A model generated the notes under the pieces. It was not told the origin of the DNA. It ran no database searches and saw only the letters and a list, made by a program, of their open reading frames with translations. The position numbers and the translations under genes are program-made. A DNA stretch of 20,447 nucleotides from Rhodobacteraceae bacterium UBA996. GTDB taxonomy: Bacteria; Pseudomonadota; Alphaproteobacteria; Rhodobacterales; Rhodobacteraceae. Shown piece by piece: positions 13,578 through 20,447 of this stretch (position 1 is its first letter; each line of letters starts with the position of its first letter). Location: NCBI GenBank assembly GCA_002291955.1, contig DBBA01000138.1, positions 1-20,447 on the forward strand. Direction: 5' to 3'.

Positions 13578-15179
13578 TCACATCTGCGGGACAAAGCGCG
13601 GCAGGATGCCCGTCACCTGGGCCATCACGTCCTGCAGCCGTGCTTCGGCCTGGGCATCGGTCTCGCCCTCGATGATCGGGGTGGTGAGGCGAACGAGCGC
13701 GCCGTCGGTGCGGCCGGTGGTGATTCCGTCCACGAGCAGCCAGTACTTGGCCGCGAAGTCCCACGCGATGCGCCGTCCCTTCTGTTCGAACCAGTAGTAG
13801 ACCATCATCCGGCTCTGGCCGCGCTGGATGATCGCGCGGTTGATGTTGAACGGCGTGTCCGAGCCCATGCTGTCCGTGACATCGGTCCGTTCGAGCCAGG
13901 CGATCTCCCAGCCCGAGCTTGGCAGGCAGATCTCGGGCGAATGCACCCCGCCCTGCGACTGGTCGGCGTACCAGGCGATGAACAGGCCGACATCGGCCGC
14001 GGCCCCATCCCGCACGAGCTGGATGGAGTGATAGTCGTCGGCGCCAAGGCCCGTCGCGACGCTGGCCTCGAGGGTCTGTGGCAAGCCCGACTGCTGCCAG
14101 TCGCCGATCTGGCGGGGGAAGAGATAGAACGGCTCGCGCACGGGGGTCGTGGTCGCCCGCTCGGGCGCCGTGTGCCAGGCGACCGTGGCGGCCACCGTAA
14201 CCACGGCGACGGCGATCATCGCGGGCGAGGCCTGGACAAGCCGGATGCGCGCCGCCTGGGTGCCAAGCCCGGTGGTGTCGAGATCGAGCGCGTCGGCGAG
14301 GCCCATGCGGGTCCGCTGGAGCATGAGCATCACCCGCGCCAGGCCGAACAGGATCAGGATGCAGGCAAGGAAGATCACCCAGCCTTCGAAGAAGTGGGTG
14401 AAGCCCTCGACCCACTCGACGCCGTAGTGGTTGACGATGTAGCCGGCGATGCCGATCCGGACCGAGTTCATCAGCACGGTGATCGGCGCCGCCGAGATCA
14501 GGAGCACGGCCTTGTGCCACATCGGGCCCTTGTAGAGGACCGCGAAGATGTAGCTGAAGGACAGGATCGGGAACAGGTAGCGCAGGCCCGAGCACGCCTC
14601 GGCCACATGCAGCTTGTAGACCCCGAGGTCGATGATGTTGCCTTCGAGGAACACCGGCACCGACAGGAGCCCGAGGAACCAGACGCCCAGTTCCGACGAG
14701 ATGAACTGCAGCCAGGTGGACATCTTGTAGTAGAGGACGCCCGGCAGCGGCAGCATGTAGACGAGGTGCAGCACCGGCGGCCAGAACTGCCGCCCCGTGC
14801 GCCAGCCGAAGCTGACCAGCAGGATCCCGCCCACCCACAGGATCGTGGCGTAGGCGACGATGTCGGCGATGTTGGCGAGCTTGCCCAGCGTCGCCATGGC
14901 GAGTGCCAGCAGGATGACGGTGACGCCCACCCAGCGGTCGCGCTTGGGTCCGGGATCGACCGGGATGTCCTTGAGCTGGCGAAGGAACAGGAGGCCCGAG
15001 AGGACCGGGATCAGGGGCCCGTGGCTGTATTCGGGCAGTTGCCAGGCCAGGAGCAGCGCATCAAGGCCGTCGGCGAAGAACAGGGCAGCCCCGACGACGG
15101 CGATCCCGAACCAGAACAGCCCGGGTGCCGCCCCGGACAGGAGGCCCGCAGGGGCGGGAGAAGCGCTTTCATGGGTCAT
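13578..15179 (-). CDS. xrtD: Exosortase XrtD fused to an EpsI domain
   Basis: The 533-residue protein starts at the ATG at 15179; the reading frame is open further upstream but has no better start, and the ribosome site is poor. Residues 20-290 are a multi-helix exosortase core with the catalytic triad in its known settings: AEACSGLRY (C196), NSVRIG (R241) and FTHFF (H262). Residues about 315-533 are an EpsI-like domain after a further helix (318-335), with FPRQIGDWQ, WYADQSQGG and HSPEICLPSSGWEI. This fused layout is that of XrtD, the VPLPA-CTERM-specific exosortase of alphaproteobacteria. The enzyme is thought to cut and transfer surface proteins carrying a short C-terminal sorting tag. No such tagged protein is encoded here. 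It diverges from the glycan genes, as is common for exosortases. Confidence 0.88.
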   Translation of the reverse strand: MTHESASPAPAGLLSGAAPGLFWFGIAVVGAALFFADGLDALLLAWQLPEYSHGPLIPVLSGLLFLRQLKDIPVDPGPKRDRWVGVTVILLALAMATLGKLANIADIVAYATILWVGGILLVSFGWRTGRQFWPPVLHLVYMLPLPGVLYYKMSTWLQFISSELGVWFLGLLSVPVFLEGNIIDLGVYKLHVAEACSGLRYLFPILSFSYIFAVLYKGPMWHKAVLLISAAPITVLMNSVRIGIAGYIVNHYGVEWVEGFTHFFEGWVIFLACILILFGLARVMLMLQRTRMGLADALDLDTTGLGTQAARIRLVQASPAMIAVAVVTVAATVAWHTAPERATTTPVREPFYLFPRQIGDWQQSGLPQTLEASVATGLGADDYHSIQLVRDGAAADVGLFIAWYADQSQGGVHSPEICLPSSGWEIAWLERTDVTDSMGSDTPFNINRAIIQRGQSRMMVYYWFEQKGRRIAWDFAAKYWLLVDGITTGRTDGALVRLTTPIIEGETDAQAEARLQDVMAQVTGILPRFVPQM

Positions 15180-15221
15180 TGCAGGCGTATCCGTGAAACC
15201 ACCGGGACTCGGGACGATCGA

Positions 15222-15250
15222 CCGGTATCGGCCTAGCACAACACTGTCAA
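15222..15250 (-). promoter_or_regulatory. Candidate promoter for xrtD
   Basis: A perfect -35 box TTGACA lies on the - strand at 15250-15245. Seventeen bases on, the expected -10 position reads TACCGG, which is poor. The site is in the 155-base divergent gap between xrtD and the glycosyltransferase. An activator would be needed if it is used. Confidence 0.25.
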
Positions 15251-15334
15251 AAGGGATACCTCGGCTGATGGGATTGTTACCGCAGGCCGGCACACCCGGC
15301 GCGCTGTGCAACGGTCATGCGTGAAGAGGAAACG

Positions 15335-16666
15335 ATGCGTCCAAGCAGCACGCCTGACCCGGGCGACATGGCCACATCCCTGTCGCCATCCCCGTCGCCC
15401 CGACGCAGGGTGCTTGTGATCGCCGAGGCCGCGAACCCCGAATGGGTGAGCGTGCCCCTGGTGGGATGGTCGCTGTACGCGGCGCTCCGCGAGGTCGCGG
15501 ACGTGCACCTCGTGACGCAGATCCGCAATCGCGACGCGATCCTGCGCGCGGGCCTGCAGGAGGGCGCCGACTTCACGGCGATCGATTCCGAAGCGATCGA
15601 GCGGCCGTTCTGGAAGCTGGCCGGGGTGCTTCGGATGGGGCAGGGCAAGGGCTGGACCATGACGACCGCCCTCAGTGCGCTGAGCTATCCCTATTTCGAG
15701 CGGCTGGTCTGGGCGCGGTTCCGGCGCGACCTCGAGGCGGGCCGGTTCGATCTGGTGCACCGAATCACGCCGCTTTCGCCGACCGTGGTCTCGCCGATCG
15801 CCGGGCGATGCCGCGCGGCCGGTGTTCCGTTCGTCGTGGGTCCCCTGAACGGTGGCGTGCCCTGGCCACCGGGTTTCGACCGGGAGCGACGGCGCGAGAG
15901 GGAGTGGCTGTCGTATGTGCGGGGGGCCTACAAGGCGATGCCGGGCCGGGCCCGGATGCTGGCCGCATCGTCCGCGATCATCGTGGGTTCGCGGCACACG
16001 CGCACCGAGATCCCGGCGCGGCACCAGGCGCGGGTGGTCTACCTGCCCGAGAATGCGGTGAATCCGGGCCGGTTCAACAAGCGCGCGGCGCAGCGGACCG
16101 ACGGTGTCCTGCGCGGGTGCTTCGTCGGGCGTCTGGTGCCCTACAAGGGTCCCGACATGCTGATCGAGGCGGCGGCCCCGCTGCTGCGCGATGGACGCCT
16201 GCGGCTGGACATCGTCGGCGACGGGCCGATGCGGCCGGACCTTGCCGCGCTTGCCCAGCGGCTGGACGTCGTCGGGGCGGTGACGTTCCACGGCAATGTC
16301 CCGCACCAGGCAGTTCAGGAAATCCTGTGCGAGAACAACATCCTGACGTTCCCGTCGGTCCGCGAGTTCGGGGGGGGTGTGGTGCTCGAGGCGATGGCGC
16401 TTGGGGTTGTGCCGGTCATCGTGGACTATGCCGGACCCGGCGAGCTTGTGACGGCGGACACCGGGTTCAAGGTGCCGATCGGAACACGCGCCGAGATCGT
16501 CCTGGCGCTTCGCCGGCGACTGGAGGCCCTGGCGGCCGATCCGTCCGCCCTTCCCGCCATGGGGCAGCGCGGGATCGACGAGGTCGCACGCGCGTTCACA
16601 TGGGCCGCGAAGGCCAGGACGGTGGCCGAAATCTATGAGGATGTCCTTCGTCGCAGGACGCCGTGA
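15335..16666 (+). CDS. GT4-family glycosyltransferase
   Basis: The protein has 443 residues from the ATG at 15335, chosen because GAGGA (15326-15330) precedes it; an ATG at 15317 would add six residues and lacks such a site. It has a two-lobed GT-B fold. The N-terminal lobe (25-215) begins with RRVLVIAEAANPEW and contains the acceptor-side segment VVGPLNGGVPWP (167-178). The C-terminal lobe shows GRLVPYKGPDMLIEA (R266, K271) and the EX7E motif from E344 to E352 (EFGGGVVLEAMALG), both signatures of family 4 retaining transferases using nucleotide sugars. It is cytoplasmic and lacks membrane helices. Its neighbours (HAD-UbiA, flippase-like, GT-C) imply that it adds a sugar to a lipid-linked glycan. 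The sugar cannot be inferred. Confidence 0.88.
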   Translation: MRPSSTPDPGDMATSLSPSPSPRRRVLVIAEAANPEWVSVPLVGWSLYAALREVADVHLVTQIRNRDAILRAGLQEGADFTAIDSEAIERPFWKLAGVLRMGQGKGWTMTTALSALSYPYFERLVWARFRRDLEAGRFDLVHRITPLSPTVVSPIAGRCRAAGVPFVVGPLNGGVPWPPGFDRERRREREWLSYVRGAYKAMPGRARMLAASSAIIVGSRHTRTEIPARHQARVVYLPENAVNPGRFNKRAAQRTDGVLRGCFVGRLVPYKGPDMLIEAAAPLLRDGRLRLDIVGDGPMRPDLAALAQRLDVVGAVTFHGNVPHQAVQEILCENNILTFPSVREFGGGVVLEAMALGVVPVIVDYAGPGELVTADTGFKVPIGTRAEIVLALRRRLEALAADPSALPAMGQRGIDEVARAFTWAAKARTVAEIYEDVLRRRTP

Positions 16667-16978
16667 GCATGTCAGCCGATCAGGCTCGGGGCGTGGGGGA
16701 GTTGATTCGCACGGCTGTCGGCCCGCGTGCGCCGTCCTGTGCGGGGATGGCCCCGGGGCTGCATCATCCCGCGGGGCGCAAGGACGCAAAGTTCCGCCGG
16801 AACGATCCCGCTTTGGTCAAGTTATTGTCAAACTTGTGGTCCACAGGCACAGCGCGCCCACGGTTTAGGCTGGTGCGTGCGTGAAGCATGGTAGAATTCG
16901 GCCAGGCGGCCACATGCGGGCAGCACGGAAGCATATCGCGAACCGGCGTCCTGCATGGCACTGCATCGGGTGAACGGA
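16667..16978 (+). other. Leader region upstream of the HAD-UbiA gene
   Basis: I see no convincing gene in these 312 bases; short frames here lack ribosome sites and family resemblance. Three inverted repeats are present: GTTCC-gcc-GGAAC (16791-16803), CAAGTT-(7)-AACTTG (16818-16836), and TGTGG-t-CCACA (16835-16845), the last two sharing two bases. This stretch is clearly less GC-rich than the rest of the window. TAGAAT (16892-16897) is a near-consensus -10 box, but no -35 box stands at the right distance. It probably holds the promoter and leader of the downstream operon. Confidence 0.4.
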
Positions 16979-18427
16979 ATGAAGGACGTGGGCGGTTCGT
17001 CGGACGTGCAGGACGGGGACGTTGTCCTTGCCTGCGACCTTGACGGTACCCTGTGCCGCACCGACACCCTGCACGAGGCCGTGCTGGCGCTGGTGGCACG
17101 GCGCCCCGCGGCCATGTTCCACCTGATCGGGTGGGCGGCGGGCGGCAAGGCTGCGCTCAAGGATCGGGTCGCCGAAGCCGTGGTGATCCCCGGAGACGCC
17201 TTGCCCCTGAACGAGGATGTGGTCGCGGAACTGCGCGCGGCGCGCGCGGCCGGGCGCAGGACCGCGCTTGTCACGGCGTCCGACCGGCGTCAGGCCGAGG
17301 CGGTCGCCTCGGCGACCGGACTGTTCGACGAGGTGCATGCGACCGGGAACGGCCAGAACCTGAAGGGTGCCGAGAAGGCGCGGTTCCTGGCCGAGCGGTT
17401 CGGTGCCGGCGGGTACGATTACCTGGGGGACGCCGCGGCGGACGTGCCGGTCTGGGCCGGTGCCCGGCAGGCGATCACGGTGGGCGCAACGGCCCGCACC
17501 CGGCGCCTTGCCGAGGCCGCGAACGCGTCGGTCCGGCACATTTCACCGCCTGCGGGGCGGTCGGCCGCGATGCTGCGCGCGATCCGCCCGCACCAGTGGT
17601 CGAAGAACCTTCTCCTGTTCGTGCCGATGCTGGCTGCGCATGATCCGGGCGCCCTGTGGCAGGTTCTGCTCGGGTTCATCGCCTTCTGCCTGACGGCGTC
17701 TGCGGTCTATGTGATCAACGACCTGGTCGACCTGCAGGCGGACCGCGCGCATCCGCGCAAGCGCAAGCGGCCGTTCGCGGCGGGAACCCTGTCTGCCGCG
17801 ACGGGGATCGGCATGTCGGTGGGACTGCTGGCGGCGGCGGTCGCCCTTGGCCTGTTCACCGGAAATCCGCTGTTTGTCGGGGTTCTGGCACTCTACCTTG
17901 CCGCGACCTTTGCCTATTCGCTGTGGCTGAAGCGGAAGCTTCTGGTGGATGTGCTGATGCTTGCGGCGCTGTACACGGTGCGGATCATCGCCGGGGGCGC
18001 CGCCGCCGGAATAGTCCTGTCGCCGTGGCTGCTGGGACTGTCGATGTTCCTGTTCCTGTCGCTGGCTGCGGTGAAGCGCCAGGCCGAGCTGATGGACCAG
18101 CTTGCCACCGGCCGGGATTCGAGCGGGCGCGCCTACACCGTCGACGATCTGCCGATCCTGCGCGGGATGGCGCTGGCGTCGGGCCATGCCGCGGTCATGG
18201 TGATGGCGCTCTACATCAGTTCGGATGCGGTGCAGACGCTGTATGGGCGGCCCTGGCTTCTGTGGCTCGTGTGTCCGCTGCTTCTGTACTGGAACCTGCG
18301 CATGGTGATGACCGCGCACAGGGGCCGGATGACCGACGATCCCATCGTGTTTGCCGCGCGGGACCGGGTCAGCCTGATGGTGGTCGCGCTGACGGTCGCC
18401 GTGGCCGTCCTTGCGGCGGCGGGTTGA
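16979..18427 (+). CDS. HAD phosphatase-UbiA prenyltransferase fusion
   Basis: The start is uncertain. ATG at 16979 follows GGTGA and gives 482 residues; ATG at 16955 would give 490 but lacks a ribosome site. Residues 1 to about 190 form a HAD-type phosphatase: ACDLDGTLCRTDT holds the nucleophile (D20) and acid/base aspartate (D22), ALVTASDR is motif II, and YLGDAAADVPVW is motif IV. From about 200 the chain is a UbiA-type membrane prenyltransferase, with RPHQWSKNLLLFVP and the magnesium motif NDLVDLQADRAHPRKRKRP. This UbiA branch resembles decaprenyl-phosphate phosphoribose synthases, which move phosphoribose from PRPP to polyprenyl phosphate. A fused HAD could then remove the 5-phosphate to give a polyprenyl-phospho-ribose type donor. 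That reaction pair is inferred from the mycobacterial arabinose-donor pathway, not shown here. Confidence 0.85.
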   Translation: MKDVGGSSDVQDGDVVLACDLDGTLCRTDTLHEAVLALVARRPAAMFHLIGWAAGGKAALKDRVAEAVVIPGDALPLNEDVVAELRAARAAGRRTALVTASDRRQAEAVASATGLFDEVHATGNGQNLKGAEKARFLAERFGAGGYDYLGDAAADVPVWAGARQAITVGATARTRRLAEAANASVRHISPPAGRSAAMLRAIRPHQWSKNLLLFVPMLAAHDPGALWQVLLGFIAFCLTASAVYVINDLVDLQADRAHPRKRKRPFAAGTLSAATGIGMSVGLLAAAVALGLFTGNPLFVGVLALYLAATFAYSLWLKRKLLVDVLMLAALYTVRIIAGGAAAGIVLSPWLLGLSMFLFLSLAAVKRQAELMDQLATGRDSSGRAYTVDDLPILRGMALASGHAAVMVMALYISSDAVQTLYGRPWLLWLVCPLLLYWNLRMVMTAHRGRMTDDPIVFAARDRVSLMVVALTVAVAVLAAAG

Positions 18428-18446
18428 TGGTGGCCGGGGCCTCGGG

Positions 18447-19472
18447 ATGAACGGGCGCGGGACGATGTCCAGACAGGGGGACGACCGGGCGGCGGCGCAG
18501 GACCCGCGGGTGGATCAGGCCGCGGGTGCGCGCATGTCGCGCGCGGGTCTGTTGCTGCTGGGCTTCGTGGCGCTGGTCGTCGTTGCGGTGGTCGCGACCG
18601 GCTGGCAGGACGCGATGCGCGCGCTCGAGGTCGTGCAGCCGGGCGGACTGGGGGTGCTGTGCGCGCTGGCAGGTCTGCATTACCTGCTGCGGGCCTGGCG
18701 CTGGCACATGATCGTGCAGACCGCCGGGCTTGGCACCACGATGGGTCAGAACGCGCGGCACTTCTTCGGGGGGTTCGCCCTGACCGCGACACCCGGGCGG
18801 GTGGGCGAGCTTGTGCGGCTGCGCTGGCTGGCGCGCGAGACGGGGCGCGGGCTTGGCGCGGTGCTGCCGATCGCGCTGGCCGATCGGGCGGTCGAGCTGG
18901 CGTCGATGGTCCTGCTGATTGCCGCGGCGCTGGTCGTGGGCGGTGGCGGAACGGCGGCGGCCTGGTGGCTGGTTGCGGTCGCAACGGTGCTTGTCGTGAT
19001 TGCCTGTCGGCCGCGGTTGCTGGAACGCGCGGTCACGGTCGCCGCGCGGGTCGCCGGCCGGCGACGGGCGAGGCTGTTCGTCCGCCTGCGCCGTGTGGCC
19101 CGCCGCATCGGGCCGTTCATGCGCGCGTGGCCGTTCGTTCCGGCCCTGGTCATCGGCATTGTCGGATGGGGGATCGAGGGCGTCGCCTTCTGGCTGCTGC
19201 TGGACTGGCTGGGGGCGGAGCTTCCGCTGGCAACGGCCGCCGCGATCTTCCTGGTGGCCGTTCTGGCCGGCGCGCTGTCCGGCCTTCCGGGGGGGCTGGG
19301 TGGCACCGAGATCACGGCGGTGACGCTTCTGGTGCTGCAAGGCGTCCCGGCGGATACCGCAGTGCTTGCCACGGCGGTCATTCGCATCGCCACGCTGTGG
19401 TTCGCGGTTGCCATCGGCCTTGCGGTGTTCCCGAGCGCCGAAAGCCGCAGCATCCGGCCCATGCCTGCCTGA
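18447..19472 (+). CDS. Flippase-like integral membrane protein (LPG synthetase transmembrane/AglD family)
   Basis: The protein has 341 residues from the ATG at 18447, 19 bases after the HAD-UbiA stop; an ATG at 18465 is also possible, and the first ~35 residues are hydrophilic and look variable. Seven or eight membrane helices follow. Family landmarks are HYLLRAWRWHMIVQTAG, ALTATPGRVGELVRLRWL, ADRAVELASM and LSGLPGGLGGTEITAV, which mark the UPF0104 family (the membrane half of lysylphosphatidylglycerol synthase, also in archaeal AglD). Only the membrane half is present, so it is not an MprF aminoacyl-lipid enzyme. Such stand-alone members occur in glycan loci and are proposed to flip or handle lipid-linked sugars. 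The operon position between a polyprenyl-sugar synthase and a GT-C transferase fits that idea. Confidence 0.83.
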   Translation: MNGRGTMSRQGDDRAAAQDPRVDQAAGARMSRAGLLLLGFVALVVVAVVATGWQDAMRALEVVQPGGLGVLCALAGLHYLLRAWRWHMIVQTAGLGTTMGQNARHFFGGFALTATPGRVGELVRLRWLARETGRGLGAVLPIALADRAVELASMVLLIAAALVVGGGGTAAAWWLVAVATVLVVIACRPRLLERAVTVAARVAGRRRARLFVRLRRVARRIGPFMRAWPFVPALVIGIVGWGIEGVAFWLLLDWLGAELPLATAAAIFLVAVLAGALSGLPGGLGGTEITAVTLLVLQGVPADTAVLATAVIRIATLWFAVAIGLAVFPSAESRSIRPMPA

Positions 19473-19478
19473 AGGGAG
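19473..19478 (+). promoter_or_regulatory. Ribosome site that sets a TTG start
   Basis: AGGGAG lies directly after the flippase-like gene's stop, and 7 bases ahead of TTG at 19486. No ATG or GTG at suitable spacing exists in the frame that encodes the following membrane protein, so this site decides the start. Confidence 0.6.
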
Positions 19479-19485
19479 ATCCACC

Positions 19486-20447
19486 TTGCTGCCACTTCCA
19501 TCCGTGTCGGTCATCCTGCTGGTCGCGGTTGCCTTGCGTCTCGTGTGGGTCATCCTGATCCCGGTCGATCCGGTGTCGGATTCCCATGCCTACGACGTGT
19601 TTGCGACCAACATTGTCCAGCACGGCGTCTACGGATGGCTGCCGTCCGAGCCCAGCGCCTACTGGGCTGTCGGGCCTGCGGCGATCTACGCCGGGGCCTA
19701 TCTGGTCTTCGGTGTCGGGTCCGCGGTCGGCGTCGTGGTCGTCAACATGGTGTCGGCGCTGGGCGCGATCTGGCTGGTCCACGACCTGGGGCGGCGGTGG
19801 TTCGGCGAGACCGAGGGCCGCCTGGCGGCGCTGGCGATGGCGCTGTGGCCGCTTGGCATCCAGTTCACCACGGTGCTGGCGAGCGAGCTGCATTTCATCG
19901 CGCTGACGCTGGCCGCGCTGGCGGCATGGGACCGGGTCTGCGGCGGGGCGGGGCTTGTGTGGCTGGTCGTTGCAGGACTGGCCTTTGGCGCCGCGACCTA
20001 TGTCCGCCCGATCGCGCTCTTGATGCCTGCCGCGCTTGCCGTCGCCGCGCTGCTCCGCTCGCCCCGGACGGCGGTGCCGTCGATCCTGAAGGCGGCCGTC
20101 ACAACGGCGATCATCTTTGCGGTCGTCGCGCCGTGGTCTGCCCGCAACGAGCGGATCCTTGGTGAGCGGGTCTTCATGTCGACGAACTTCTGGCCCAACT
20201 TCTGGATGGGCAACCGCGAAGGCACCAACGGCGAGTACACCGACCTGCCGGCCGAGGTCGGCGGCATGAGCGAGACCGAACGGTCGGACTACCTGCGGGA
20301 AATCTCGCTGGAGGGGCTGCGCGCGGATCCGCTCGGCTTTGTGTGGCGGACGACGTGGAAGGCCGTGCTGCTGCATGAACGGGAAACGATCGGGGTCGCG
20401 TGGAACGGTGCCGGGATCGAGGCGTTGGTGGGTCCGATGGGGGCAAC
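19486..20447 (+). CDS. GT-C glycosyltransferase (family 39/ArnT-like), 3' truncated
   Basis: The frame opens with TTG at 19486 and runs without a stop to the window end, giving the first 320 or so residues. The translation begins LPLPSVSVILLVAVALRLVW, a first membrane helix, followed by PVDPVSDSHAYD. The aspartate in that first outer loop is where GT-C enzymes of the PMT/ArnT kind place their catalytic residue. Further helices follow, then YVRPIALLMP and the loop NFWPNFWMGNREGTNGEY, a pattern often seen in bacterial family 39 transferases. These enzymes use polyprenyl-phosphate sugars and work on the outer face of the inner membrane. With the upstream polyprenyl-sugar synthase and flippase-like gene (13 bases before), it is the likely last step of the pathway. 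The acceptor is unknown. Confidence 0.8.
   Translation, partial: MLPLPSVSVILLVAVALRLVWVILIPVDPVSDSHAYDVFATNIVQHGVYGWLPSEPSAYWAVGPAAIYAGAYLVFGVGSAVGVVVVNMVSALGAIWLVHDLGRRWFGETEGRLAALAMALWPLGIQFTTVLASELHFIALTLAALAAWDRVCGGAGLVWLVVAGLAFGAATYVRPIALLMPAALAVAALLRSPRTAVPSILKAAVTTAIIFAVVAPWSARNERILGERVFMSTNFWPNFWMGNREGTNGEYTDLPAEVGGMSETERSDYLREISLEGLRADPLGFVWRTTWKAVLLHERETIGVAWNGAGIEALVGPMGA

Noticed and set aside
15233..16789. A 518-codon - strand frame opposite the GT4 gene
   Set aside because: No ribosome site and no domain features, whereas the + strand shows the GT4 EX7E motif and lobe structure.
16770..16803. GGACGCAAAG followed by a GTTCC/GGAAC hairpin, which recalls the ACGCAAAG core of GEMM-I (c-di-GMP-I) riboswitches
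   Set aside because: The preceding GNRA-capped stem and the GGGCAAACC strand needed for a GEMM fold are absent, and the hairpin that follows does not match the expected helix. A covariance-model search would be the decisive test.
16663..16884. A 73-codon + strand frame starting at the end of the GT4 gene
   Set aside because: It has no ribosome site, begins inside the stop region of the GT4 gene and encodes a sequence without recognisable features.

Overview
The window is very GC-rich and has no rRNA, tRNA, CRISPR or insertion sequence that I can see. Gene content and codon style suggest an alphaproteobacterium of the Rhodobacter/Paracoccus group (Rhodobacterales). The main clues are two DUF6455-type small cysteine proteins, an XrtD-type exosortase fused to EpsI, tctCBA with a Bug-type binding protein, and a type VI secretion (T6SS) locus. 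The placement is inferred from these families, not from a marker gene.

Left part (1-11210): a T6SS locus split into two opposed blocks. On the + strand lie the 3' end of tssM and tagF. On the - strand, read from 11210 down to 4631, are a PP2C phosphatase, a membrane-anchored M15 peptidase, a hybrid protein and vgrG. The hybrid joins a TssL/DotU-like cytoplasmic head and one membrane helix to a complete TssM-type periplasmic region. Between the two blocks sits a + strand tctCBA operon for tripartite carboxylate uptake, unrelated to secretion. The genes cover membrane complex (TssM, hybrid), spike (VgrG), cell-wall clearance (M15) and post-translational control (TagF, PP2C). Sheath, baseplate, Hcp, ClpV and the kinase are not in the window.

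Middle (11211-13577): a compact divergent promoter region drives the phosphatase operon leftwards and an exported OmpA-domain protein rightwards. The OmpA gene converges on two tandem DUF6455 paralogues, which follow an M48 metalloprotease lipoprotein on the - strand. A strong palindrome lies at the convergent junction.

Right part (13578-20447): an envelope glycan and protein-sorting locus. The XrtD-EpsI exosortase reads leftwards. Reading rightwards are a GT4 glycosyltransferase, a HAD-UbiA fusion, a flippase-like eight-helix membrane protein and a GT-C (family 39-like) glycosyltransferase that runs off the window. Together they look like a lipid-linked sugar pathway serving a surface glycan or glycoprotein system, with the exosortase processing tagged surface proteins. 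No exosortase substrate is encoded here.

The most unusual items are the TssL-like/TssM hybrid, the 14-bp repeats behind its stop codon that place a TGA in every frame, the divergent promoter centred on a 10-bp palindrome, and the hairpin arrangements around tctC.
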